From Comamonadaceae bacterium (GTDB taxonomy: Bacteria > Pseudomonadota > Gammaproteobacteria > Burkholderiales > Burkholderiaceae_C): DNA of 64,000 bases. Shown piece by piece: positions 51,576 through 59,031 of the stretch. Within the stretch, counting starts at the first letter, position 1; every line of letters starts with the position of its first letter. The position numbers were made by a program, and so were the translations under genes. The DNA lies in assembly GCA_009996515.1 (NCBI GenBank), contig JAACZV010000021.1, forward strand, positions 1-64,000. Reading direction: 5' to 3'. The notes beneath the pieces are model-generated. The model did no database searches. It was not told where the DNA came from and saw nothing but the letters and a program-made list of their open reading frames with translations.

Positions 51576-52409
51576 ATGAAGATTCCCCGAGTCCTGTTGC
51601 CCTGCCTGGCCTTGCTGGGCTTGCTGTGGCTGGGCGTGGCCCAGGCCCTGCCCACGGTCGACGAGGTGCAGGCCGCCACGCGGCGCGGCGACTACGCCGG
51701 CGCCGAGACGCTGATGCGCGAGGTCGTCGCGGCCCGGCCGGACAGCGCCCGCGCCCACTATGTGCTGGCCGAGATCCTGGCGCACCAGCGCAAGTTCGAC
51801 GAGGCTGCCGGGCAGGCGCGGCGCGCCCGCGCGCTGGACCCGGCCATCAAGTTCACCGAGCCCGCGCGCTTCGACGACTTCGAGCGGCTGCTGCAACGCG
51901 AGCAGGCCGCGGCCAAGTCAGCGGCCGCCAGCACCGCGGCGCCGTTGCGCCCGGCACCGGTGGCGCAGGCCAAGGGGGGCGGCGTGCCGACCTGGCTGCT
52001 GCTGGGCGGCGCCATTGTGTTCGTGGGGCTGGCGGCGGGCTGGATGCGCCGCCGCGCGGCCGAGCCGGCGGCGCCCCTGCCGGCGGGCGGCGTCGGCGCC
52101 GTGCCGGGCCTGGGCCCGCAAGCCTATGGTGCGGGCGTGCCGCCCGTGACGGGTGGCGGTTCCGGGCTGCTGGGCGTGGGCCTGGCCGCGGCCGGTGGCG
52201 TCGCTGCCGGCATGCTGGCCGAGAAGCTGCTGCACGAAGGCCATGACGCGCCCACGCCGCGCGAGCATGACGCGACGGGCGGCGGCCTCATTCCCGGCAG
52301 CTTCGATGCGGACAGTGCGGCCGACGAGCTGGCGCGGCGCGATGTCGAGTTCGGCAGCGGCGACGGCTGGGGCGGCAGGGACACGGGGCTGGGCGGCGAA
52401 GACTGGTGA
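51576..52409 (+). CDS. Membrane-anchored TPR-like protein with glycine-rich C-terminus
   Basis: 277 residues. A signal/anchor helix (VLLPCLALLGLLWLGVAQA) is followed by one or two TPR-like units (about 22-100: RGDYAGAETLMREVV, ARAHYVLAEILAHQRKFDEAA). After a Pro/Ala linker come a second helix (LLLGGAIVFVGLAAGWMRRRA), a Gly-rich stretch (GSGLLGVGLAAAGGVAAGM) and an acidic tail ending in GGEDW. It may be an assembly or scaffold protein; no named family is recognised beyond TPR. The start at 51576 has GGAGA upstream; an earlier in-frame ATG at 51480 would lack a signal peptide. Confidence 0.7.
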   Translation: MKIPRVLLPCLALLGLLWLGVAQALPTVDEVQAATRRGDYAGAETLMREVVAARPDSARAHYVLAEILAHQRKFDEAAGQARRARALDPAIKFTEPARFDDFERLLQREQAAAKSAAASTAAPLRPAPVAQAKGGGVPTWLLLGGAIVFVGLAAGWMRRRAAEPAAPLPAGGVGAVPGLGPQAYGAGVPPVTGGGSGLLGVGLAAAGGVAAGMLAEKLLHEGHDAPTPREHDATGGGLIPGSFDADSAADELARRDVEFGSGDGWGGRDTGLGGEDW

Positions 52410-52424
52410 GCGGCAGCCGGCCGC

Positions 52425-52430
52425 GATAAT
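52425..52430 (+). promoter_or_regulatory. -10 GATAAT 8 bases before the PlsC-like start
   Basis: GATAAT ends 8 bases before the ATG at 52439 with no Shine-Dalgarno sequence, consistent with a leaderless transcript for the PlsC-CdsA-ruvC run. Confidence 0.5.
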
Positions 52431-52438
52431 CCCGGCCC

Positions 52439-53089
52439 ATGACGCTTGCCGCCCTCACCGGCCAGTTGCTCGCCTTCGTCGCCCGGCTCATCACGGGCGC
52501 GCAAGGCCACTGGAAGGGCTGCCCGCCAAAAGCCGAGCAGCGCATCTACATCGCCAACCACCAGAGCCATTTCGACCTGGTCCTGATCTGGGCCGCCTTC
52601 CCGCATGAGCTGCGCGCCTCGACGCGCGCCATCGCCGCGCGCGACTACTGGACCAAGAGCGCCTTCAGGCGCTGGCTGACCACCGAGGTCTTCAACGCCA
52701 TCTACGTCAGCCGCACCCGCGCCAACCCCGACGAGGATCCGCTGGAGCCGCTGGTGGAGGCGCTGGCCAAGGGCGACTCGCTGGTCATCTTTCCCGAGGG
52801 CACGCGCTCCAGCAAGGGCAATCCGCAGCCCTTCAAGTCCGGCATCTACCACCTGGCCCAGCAGTTCCCGCATGTGCCGCTGATCCCGACCTGGATAGAC
52901 AACGTGCAGCGCGTCATGCCCAAGGGCGAGGTCGTGCCGGTGCCCATCCTGTGCACGGTCACCTTCGGTGCGCCCATCCAGCTGCGCGAGGGCGAGAGCA
53001 AGGCCGACTTCCTGTGCCGCGCCCGCGAGGCCGTCATGGAGCAGCGGCCCGATCCGGCCGCGGTGGGCCATGTGGCGGAGGCCGACTGA
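52439..53089 (+). CDS. 1-acyl-sn-glycerol-3-phosphate acyltransferase-like (PlsC family)
   Basis: A 216-residue acyltransferase. Motif I NHQSHFD and motif [14 protein letters not shown] are intact, with YVSRTRAN between them. It probably acylates lysophosphatidic acid or a related lipid at the inner membrane, though a main plsC may lie elsewhere. Its stop shares a base with the ATG of the CdsA-like gene (TGATG), so both steps towards CDP-diacylglycerol could be made together. Confidence 0.88.
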   Translation: MTLAALTGQLLAFVARLITGAQGHWKGCPPKAEQRIYIANHQSHFDLVLIWAAFPHELRASTRAIAARDYWTKSAFRRWLTTEVFNAIYVSRTRANPDEDPLEPLVEALAKGDSLVIFPEGTRSSKGNPQPFKSGIYHLAQQFPHVPLIPTWIDNVQRVMPKGEVVPVPILCTVTFGAPIQLREGESKADFLCRAREAVMEQRPDPAAVGHVAEAD

Positions 53090-54093
53090 TGGCGGCCTGG
53101 CTCAAGCAACTGAACTCCAGCGAGCAGGTGGCGCTGCTCTTCGTCGTGCTGTTCGGCCTGTTGCTGCTGCTGACGGTGGGGCTGTTCCTGAACTCGCTGC
53201 GCGCGCGCGACGGCGAGGACGAACAGGCCGCGTCCCGGCTCAGCTGGCAGCGCGTGCGCCGCGACCTGCGCGCCGCCTGGGTGGGCGGCTGCATGTTCTG
53301 GGTGGCCTGGATCTCCGGGCCGCTGGGCGCGACGCTGCTGTTCGCGCTGTTCTCCTTCCTGGCGCTGCGCGAGTTCATCACGCTGGTGCACACCCAGCGC
53401 AGCGACCACCGCACCCTCATCGTCGCCTTCTTCGTGCTGCTGCCGGTGCAGTACATGATCTGCGGCACGCGCTTCTTCGACCTGTTCACGGTCTTCCTGC
53501 CGGTCTATGGCTTCCTGGTGCTGCCCATCGTCAGCGCGCTGGCCGACGACCCGCAGCGCTTCCTGGAGCGCAACGCCAAGATCCAGTGGGGCGTGATGGT
53601 CTGCGTCTACGGGCTGTCGCATGCGCCGGCCCTGCTGCTGCTGGAGTTCCCGGGCTACACGGGGCGGGGCGCCTTCCTGCTGTTCTTCCTCGTCATGGTG
53701 GTCGCGGCGGCGCAGATCGCGCAGGAGATCGCGCGCCGCCTGCTGCGCCGCCGGCCGGTGGCGCGGCGCATCAGCCGCAGTTTCTCGATGCGGGCCTGGT
53801 GGGTGGGCACGCTGACCGGCGCCGCGGTGGGCGGCCTGCTGTTCTGGATCACGCCCTTCAAGGCCGGCCAGGCGCTGGCCATGGCCTTCGTGACGGCCGG
53901 CGCGGCCGGCTTCGGCGGCCTGGTCATGAAGGCGCTGAAGAAGGATGCCGGCGCGCGCTACTGGGGCAACCGCAGCTCCATCACCGGCGCCGTGGGCCTG
54001 CTGGACCGCATCGCCGTGCTGTGCTTTGCCGCGCCGGTGTTCTTCCATTCGGCGCGCTGGTATTTCCAGCTGCCGCTGGGGTATCACGGATGA
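53089..54093 (+). CDS. CdsA-like phosphatidate cytidylyltransferase
   Basis: A 334-residue membrane protein with about eight helices. The C-terminal region [20 protein letters not shown]...GAVGLLDRI fits the CTP transferase signature in a changed form: the usual HGGxxDRxD ends here as [11 protein letters not shown], without the final Asp. The E. coli YnbB protein is a similar paralogue. It may make CDP-diacylglycerol from the product of the preceding PlsC-like enzyme or act on another polyprenyl or lipid phosphate. It overlaps ruvC by four bases (ATGA). Confidence 0.8.
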   Translation: MAAWLKQLNSSEQVALLFVVLFGLLLLLTVGLFLNSLRARDGEDEQAASRLSWQRVRRDLRAAWVGGCMFWVAWISGPLGATLLFALFSFLALREFITLVHTQRSDHRTLIVAFFVLLPVQYMICGTRFFDLFTVFLPVYGFLVLPIVSALADDPQRFLERNAKIQWGVMVCVYGLSHAPALLLLEFPGYTGRGAFLLFFLVMVVAAAQIAQEIARRLLRRRPVARRISRSFSMRAWWVGTLTGAAVGGLLFWITPFKAGQALAMAFVTAGAAGFGGLVMKALKKDAGARYWGNRSSITGAVGLLDRIAVLCFAAPVFFHSARWYFQLPLGYHG

Positions 54094-54638
54094 GGATTCT
54101 CGGCATCGACCCCGGCCTGCAGACCACCGGCTTCGGCGTCATCGACGCCCAGGGGCCGCGCCTGGCCTATGTCGCCAGCGGCACCATCAAGACCAGCGGC
54201 GTCGCGCTGGGCGACCTGCCCGGGCGGCTGAAGATCCTGTACGACGGCATCCGCGAGGTCGTCGCGCGCTATCAGCCGCAGTGTGCGGCGGTGGAGATCG
54301 TGTTCGTCAACGTGAACCCGCAGTCCACGCTGCTGCTGGGCCAGGCGCGCGGCGCGGCGCTGACCGCGCTGGTGTCGGCCGACCTGGCCGTCAGCGAGTA
54401 CACCGCCGTGCAGATGAAGAAGGCCGTGGCCGGCCACGGCCAGGCCAAGAAGGAGCAGGTGCAGGCCATGGTGCAGCGGCTGCTGGAGCTGCCCGGCGTG
54501 CCCGGCAAAGACGCCGCCGACGCGCTGGGCCTGGCCATCATGCACGCCCATGCGCGCACCAGCTTCGAGGCCATGAGCCGCAGCACGACGCTGCAGCGGC
54601 GCCAGCATGCGCAGTTCAAGGGCGGGCGGACGTATTGA
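54090..54638 (+). CDS. ruvC: Holliday junction resolvase RuvC
   Basis: A 182-residue nuclease. The four acidic catalytic residues are present: D7 in LGIDPGLQ, E69 in AAVEIVFVN, and D141 and D144 in [11 protein letters not shown]. It resolves Holliday junctions with RuvAB. The ruvA and ruvB genes do not follow; the next gene is a minus-strand exporter. It is translationally coupled to a lipid-synthesis gene, an unusual context. Confidence 0.95.
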   Translation: MRILGIDPGLQTTGFGVIDAQGPRLAYVASGTIKTSGVALGDLPGRLKILYDGIREVVARYQPQCAAVEIVFVNVNPQSTLLLGQARGAALTALVSADLAVSEYTAVQMKKAVAGHGQAKKEQVQAMVQRLLELPGVPGKDAADALGLAIMHAHARTSFEAMSRSTTLQRRQHAQFKGGRTY

Positions 54639-54640
54639 GG

Positions 54641-54777
54641 CCCCTCGCCCAGCCGCGCCGCGCTGAACGCGGGCGTGCCTGGTCGGTCCCCCGAGGGGAC
54701 GGCGATGCTCGCGGCATCGAGCCGCGAGCACATCGCCAAACGGGCCGGCTTGGGGCGGCCCGGCGCTCGGCCCGGGA
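54641..54777 (+). repeat. Dispersed hairpin repeat, full copy C
   Basis: It begins 2 bases after the ruvC stop. First part CCCCTCGCCCAGCC around CGCTGAACGCG, mini-stem TCCCC-CGA-GGGGA, central stem at 54701-54737 (GGCGAT-GCTCGCGGC, loop ATCGA, GCCGCGAGC-AC-ATCGCC), then the tail CGGGCCG...CGGCCCG. It is the cleanest copy in the window. Confidence 0.85.
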
Positions 54778-54793
54778 ACTCCGGGGGGTGGTT

Positions 54794-55111
54794 TCAGGCG
54801 CTTGTGAGCTTCAGGCCCACGATGCCGGCCACGATCAGGCCTATGCAGACCAGCCGCGCGACCGTTGCGGGCTCTTGGAACAGCAGCATGCCCAGCACCA
54901 CCGTGCCGACGGCACCTATGCCGGTCCAGACGGCGTAGGCCGTGCCCACCGGCAGCGTGCGCATCGCTGCGCCCAGCAGCGCGACGCTGATGACCATGGC
55001 CGCCACCGTGAGGGTGGTGGGCCAGGGGCGCGAGAAGCCCTCGGTGTATTTCAGGCCTATGGCCCAGCCCACTTCGAACAGACCTGCGATGACCAGCAGC
55101 AGCCATGCCAT
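54794..55111 (-). CDS. gdx: Guanidinium exporter of the small multidrug resistance family (Gdx/SugE)
   Basis: A 105-residue protein with four helices. The conserved membrane glutamate is in [18 protein letters not shown], followed by [28 protein letters not shown] (in part) and the last helix [16 protein letters not shown]. The FEVGWA and [13 protein letters not shown] segments are typical of the SugE/Gdx branch. It exports guanidinium in exchange for protons. A guanidine-II riboswitch lies just upstream, which supports this function over general drug efflux. Confidence 0.92.
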   Translation of the reverse strand: MAWLLLVIAGLFEVGWAIGLKYTEGFSRPWPTTLTVAAMVISVALLGAAMRTLPVGTAYAVWTGIGAVGTVVLGMLLFQEPATVARLVCIGLIVAGIVGLKLTSA

Positions 55112-55141
55112 GTGAATCTCCCGGCGCGCGAGCGCTCAGCG

Positions 55142-55188
55142 CTCGGGTCGTCCCGAGAGGTGAAGTAAAGCCGCCAGGGCCGTCCCTG
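55142..55188 (-). promoter_or_regulatory. Guanidine-II riboswitch (mini-ykkC)
   Basis: On the minus strand there are two small hairpins with the hallmark ACGR loops: CAGGG-ACGG-CCCTG (55175-55188) and CTCGGG-ACGA-CCCGAG (55142-55157), joined by a 17-base linker. This is the two-hairpin layout of the class II guanidine aptamer. The gdx start codon follows about 30 bases later, with GGGAGA in between, so control of the ribosome site is likely. Confidence 0.92.
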
Positions 55189-55304
55189 AGGCTGGCCGGC
55201 GGTGCTTGTCCGCGCCGGTCAGCCGCAGTGTAGGCAGGGGGCGCCGGGGCCGGGGCCAAGCCCGAGCGGGGTCTGGGTGGTTGCCACGCGACAGTGGCTC
55301 GCGG

Positions 55305-55327
55305 AAAAAAGCCCCGCCGCGGCGGGG
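55305..55327 (-). terminator. Rho-independent terminator of the PEP-CTERM gene
   Basis: CCCCGC/GCGGGG stem with loop CGCG (on either strand), followed on the minus strand by CTTTTTT. It lies 21 bases after the stop at 55349. Confidence 0.85.
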
Positions 55328-55348
55328 TCGGTGAGCAGGTCGTCGGGG

Positions 55349-55846
55349 TCAGACTTTGCGGCGACGGGCCAGCAGGCCGATGGCGCCCAGGCCGCCCAGC
55401 ATCAGCGCCCAGGTCTGGGGCTCGGGCACGGCCGTGACGCTGTACATGCCGCTGCTGGCCGTCGGCACGGGGTTGCCCGCGAGCAGGGGCTGGTAGTACA
55501 GCACGGCGTCACTGGCGTCGAAGCTGCCGGACAGCATGGAGAGCTGGTGGTCGCTGCTGGTGAAGCTGTAGCTCAGGCCCAGGAACACGCCGTCCGCGTA
55601 GTCGGCGCTGGCCGAGGGGGTCAGCGTGTAGGTCTGGGAATTGAAGACCAGCGTGAACGCGCTCAGCGCGATCTGCTCGAAGGCCGATCCGGTCACCGAC
55701 GTGGGGTCGAAGCTGTAGCTGCCGGCGAAGGTCTGGCCCGACAGCGGGCCGGCATCGATGGTGCCGGTGAAGTTGAAGGTGTCGGCGTGGGCCACCGCGG
55801 CGGCGAGCAGCGCGGCGGCGGTGATCAGGGAGGGACGGAAGTTCAT
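55349..55846 (-). CDS. PEP-CTERM sorting domain exported protein
   Basis: 165 residues: signal peptide (about 1-22, ending AAAVAHA), a Thr/Ser/Phe-rich beta-type middle (FNFTGTIDAGPLSGQTFAG), and a C-terminal VPEP motif, helix and RRRKV. It should be handled by an exosortase and end up at the cell surface or in the matrix. It lies 22 bases downstream of the ExeM-like nuclease gene and is followed by a terminator, so the two form an operon. GAGGACC precedes the ATG. Confidence 0.88.
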   Translation of the reverse strand: MNFRPSLITAAALLAAAVAHADTFNFTGTIDAGPLSGQTFAGSYSFDPTSVTGSAFEQIALSAFTLVFNSQTYTLTPSASADYADGVFLGLSYSFTSSDHQLSMLSGSFDASDAVLYYQPLLAGNPVPTASSGMYSVTAVPEPQTWALMLGGLGAIGLLARRRKV

Positions 55847-55868
55847 GGTGTTGTGGTCCTCGCGTGAA

Positions 55869-58800
55869 TCAGAACTTGAAGGAGGCGGCGTTGATCGCGG
55901 CGCAGGCGACGCCCTTGAGCTTGACGACCGGGCGCGATGCGGCCGGGCCGGCGGCGCCGTCCGGGTCGTAGCCGATCAGGCCGCCGTCGGCCTGCTGCGT
56001 GCAGGTGACATGGCCGCTGGCGAGCGGCGCGGCGCTCGCGATGCCCACGTTGAGCAGCAGGTCGGTGAACACCAGCAGGTCCGTGCCCGGCTTGAAGTCG
56101 GTGATGGTGTCCAGGCCGTCGGCGCCGGTGCGGTAGACGAACTGGTCGCGGCCGCCGTTGCCGGTCAGCGTGTCGCGGCCCAGGCCGCCCTCGATGATGT
56201 CGTCGCCCGGCGTGCCGACGAGGGTGTCGTTGCCATTGCCGCCCTTGAGCGACTTGGTCAGGTCCAGGCCGATCAGCACCGGGTCATGGTCGGAGGCGCG
56301 GAACAGATTGGGCTGGTACCAGTCGTTACCGGCGGCCTTGTCCTCGGTGTTGTAGTCGATCCACTCGGGCTCGTCGGCGTTGATGTGCCAGCTGGTGGCG
56401 CCCGTCACCTTGGCGGCGATGGCGGCCGTGCCCAGGCCGTGGTCCAGGCGGCCGGCGCCGGCGTCGAAGACGTAGCTGTAGTCGGCCGGGTCGAACAGGC
56501 CCAGCAGGTCCACGATGCCGTTGTTCTTCAGCAGGTGGATGGGGTCTTCCTGGGCATAGGCGTTGAAGTCGCCGAGCAGGATGACGTTGTCGGTGCCGGC
56601 CGTGGCCTTGACGGTGGGCAGCCAGTCCAGCAGGCGCTGGGCCTGCTGCTGGCGCTGCAGGTTCCAGCAGCCCTGCAGGTCGCCGGTGTCGCCGTTGGCG
56701 CCGCTGCCGCAGCTGCCCTTGGACTTCAGGTGGTTGACGGCGACGGCGAACTTCTCGCCGTTGGGCAGTACGAAGCCCTGGGCGAAGGTGGGGCGGTTGT
56801 TGATGGCGTTGGTGTCGGCCATGGAGGGGCCGATCAGCGCCAGCTTGCCCGGCTTGTAGATCAGCGCGACGCGGATGGCGTCGGTGCCGGTGCCCGCGCC
56901 GCCGGCGGAGATGACGGTGGGCAGCGGCACGGCGGCGTAGCTGCCGGCGCCCAGCGTCGCGTTCAGGCCGTCGACGAGGTTCTGCACCGCGAAGTTGCCG
57001 TTGTTCTGGATCTCCATCAGGCCCACGACGTCGGCGTTCAGGCCAGACAGCGCGGCCAGGATCTTGGTGCGCTGGCGGTTGAACTCGGCCAGGTTGTTGG
57101 CGCCGCGGCAGCCCACCAGGCAGCTGGAGCCGCTGCCCGGCACGGAGTTGCCGTCGACGAAGGTGGTGAAGAAGTTCAGCACGTTGGCGCTGGCGACGCG
57201 CACATTGCCACCCACGGCCGGCGGCGTCACCGGGCGGGCGATGGGGCGGGCGAACACCGGTGCGGCGGTGGGGTGGATCTTGTACGACAGCGGGCCGCTG
57301 GTGGAGTCGGTGGACGGTCCGAAGTCGACGACACCGGTCACGCCGTCGACGGTGTCGCCGGCGCGCACCGTGCCGTCCTGCCAGAGGTAGGGCGTGGGGT
57401 TGGGGAACTTGGTCGACAGGCTGTCGTCCAGCACCACGCTGCGCGCCAGGTTGGCGGCCTGCAGCGCCAGCGCGGCCGGGCCCGGGCGCAGCACGTTGGT
57501 GGGCGTCAGCGTGCGGCCGCCGGCCGACAGCGTCAGCTGGCCCCAGCTGCCGACGAAGCTGGTCTGGCTGACCGTCAGCGTGTCGGTGATGCGCACCAGC
57601 ATGCCCTCGTAGCGCTCCATGTCGGACTGGCTGGCCAGCGCGGCCAGGCTGACCTCCACCGGCAGGGGCAGCTGGTTGCCGCTGCTGACGACGCTCAGGC
57701 CGGTGACGTTGGTCAGCTCGGTCAGCGGGTTGGCCTGGCTGGCGGCGCTGGTGGAGATCGAGTACTCGGTGACCTTGCCGGACAGCGTGACCTTGTCGCC
57801 CACGGCCACGGTGGGCGCGCTGCTGGTGAAGACGAAGATGCCGTCGGAGGTGGCCGGGTCGCCGTCGCCGACCGGGTCCTGCAGGTAGAAGCCGTTGTTG
57901 ATCAGCTTGGTGACGATGCCGCCGGTCGTGACGGTGGCGCCGTCCATGGGGCTCCTGGCGCCCGCGCCCTGGATGGCCGGGATGCTGACGAGGCCGGCCA
58001 CGTTGACCTTGAAGGTGCACGAGGCGGTCTGAGCCTCGTCGTTGTCCCACTTCAGGCTGACCGTGTAGCTGCCGCCGGACAGGCCGGCGCCCACGTTGAA
58101 GGCCTGCGTGGCGGCCGCGCCCTCGGCGCTGGCGGCGCTGAAGCTGCCCAGCGTGATGCCGTTGGGCAGCGTGCCGACCACGCTGGCCTGGGTGACGCGG
58201 CTGTCGGCGTCCGTCGCGCTGACGCTGAAGCTGCTGGCCGTGCCGGACGCGACCGCCTGGTCGGGGCAGCTCGGAATGATGGGCTGGTTGATGGGCGTGC
58301 CGCCGCCGCCGCAGACGTTCAGCGGGCTGGCGCTGTTGCGCGGCGCCGGCGTGCCGCGCGTGAAGTCGCTGGCGTTGTTGTCGGTGTCGGTGCAGCCATT
58401 GCCGGCGCGCAGCAGCGCCGTCGAGCTGGTCGCGGCCGTGGCGGCGCCGCCTTCGGAGAAGTTGGCCGTGCCATAGCCCACCAGGTCCACGATCTGCGCC
58501 AGCTGCGCGGGCGAGCAGGCGTTGGAGCCGCCGTTGCAGGCCAGGCCGGTGGCGACGTTGGCCAGGATGACCTTGCCGTTGGTGCCCGAGAGGTCGGTGC
58601 TGCCGGTCGAGTCGGGGGCGGGCAGGTCGGCGCCGGCCGCGGCCGTGACCAGCCGGACGAGGTGGTACTGGCCGGGCTGCAGCGTCACGCCGCTCAGCGC
58701 CGTCGCGACGAAGTTGCCGGTGCCCGTGGCGCTGGCGTACTGGACCGACCAGCCGTTCAGGCTGACCGGCGCGCTGCCGGCGTTGAACAGCTCCACGTAG

Positions 58801-58925
58801 TCGCTCTTGTAGACGTTGCCGTTGCCGCCATAGACCTGGCTGATGACGACACCGCTGGCCGAGGCCAGCACCGCAGGCGCAGCGAAGGCCGCGGCGAGAA
58901 GGGACACCAGGGGTTTGATCTGCAT
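55869..58925 (-). CDS. ExeM/NucH-family extracellular endonuclease with RTX repeats
   Basis: 1018 residues. A signal peptide (QIKPLVSLLAAAFAAPAVLA) is followed by a lamin-tail-like domain (about 25-150: VVISQVYGGNGNVYKSDYVE), Ig-like/OB-type segments, and an endonuclease/exonuclease/phosphatase domain with RVASANVLNFF, DVVGLMEIQNNG, VAVNHLKSKG, ILLGDFNAYAQEDP and RASDHDPVLIG. Near the C-terminus come calcium-binding nonapeptides (GGNGNDTLVGTPGDD, GGLGRDTLTGNGGRD). It probably degrades extracellular DNA. The start at 58925 precedes the signal peptide; an in-frame ATG at 58961 would add 12 residues. Signal peptide plus RTX repeats is a mixed export signature. Confidence 0.92.
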   Translation of the reverse strand: MQIKPLVSLLAAAFAAPAVLASASGVVISQVYGGNGNVYKSDYVELFNAGSAPVSLNGWSVQYASATGTGNFVATALSGVTLQPGQYHLVRLVTAAAGADLPAPDSTGSTDLSGTNGKVILANVATGLACNGGSNACSPAQLAQIVDLVGYGTANFSEGGAATAATSSTALLRAGNGCTDTDNNASDFTRGTPAPRNSASPLNVCGGGGTPINQPIIPSCPDQAVASGTASSFSVSATDADSRVTQASVVGTLPNGITLGSFSAASAEGAAATQAFNVGAGLSGGSYTVSLKWDNDEAQTASCTFKVNVAGLVSIPAIQGAGARSPMDGATVTTGGIVTKLINNGFYLQDPVGDGDPATSDGIFVFTSSAPTVAVGDKVTLSGKVTEYSISTSAASQANPLTELTNVTGLSVVSSGNQLPLPVEVSLAALASQSDMERYEGMLVRITDTLTVSQTSFVGSWGQLTLSAGGRTLTPTNVLRPGPAALALQAANLARSVVLDDSLSTKFPNPTPYLWQDGTVRAGDTVDGVTGVVDFGPSTDSTSGPLSYKIHPTAAPVFARPIARPVTPPAVGGNVRVASANVLNFFTTFVDGNSVPGSGSSCLVGCRGANNLAEFNRQRTKILAALSGLNADVVGLMEIQNNGNFAVQNLVDGLNATLGAGSYAAVPLPTVISAGGAGTGTDAIRVALIYKPGKLALIGPSMADTNAINNRPTFAQGFVLPNGEKFAVAVNHLKSKGSCGSGANGDTGDLQGCWNLQRQQQAQRLLDWLPTVKATAGTDNVILLGDFNAYAQEDPIHLLKNNGIVDLLGLFDPADYSYVFDAGAGRLDHGLGTAAIAAKVTGATSWHINADEPEWIDYNTEDKAAGNDWYQPNLFRASDHDPVLIGLDLTKSLKGGNGNDTLVGTPGDDIIEGGLGRDTLTGNGGRDQFVYRTGADGLDTITDFKPGTDLLVFTDLLLNVGIASAAPLASGHVTCTQQADGGLIGYDPDGAAGPAASRPVVKLKGVACAAINAASFKF

Positions 58926-59017
58926 GACGGAGTAGTAAGGATTTCCGAAGACGGTCGGCATGCTATTGAGGCTTCATGACGATTTGATCCACCGCATTCA
59001 CGGGGGACGGACTGGGG

Positions 59018-59023
59018 CATAGT
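59018..59023 (+). promoter_or_regulatory. -10-like CATAGT 8 bases before the symporter start
   Basis: CATAGT ends 8 bases before the ATG at 59032, again with no Shine-Dalgarno sequence. Confidence 0.4.
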
Positions 59024-59031
59024 CGCGGCCC

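Noticed and set aside
55758..58979. 1073-codon open frame on the plus strand opposite the nuclease gene
   Set aside because: Very rich in Ala, Gly, Val and Arg with no motif; the minus strand encodes a clear ExeM/NucH nuclease with conserved motifs in order.
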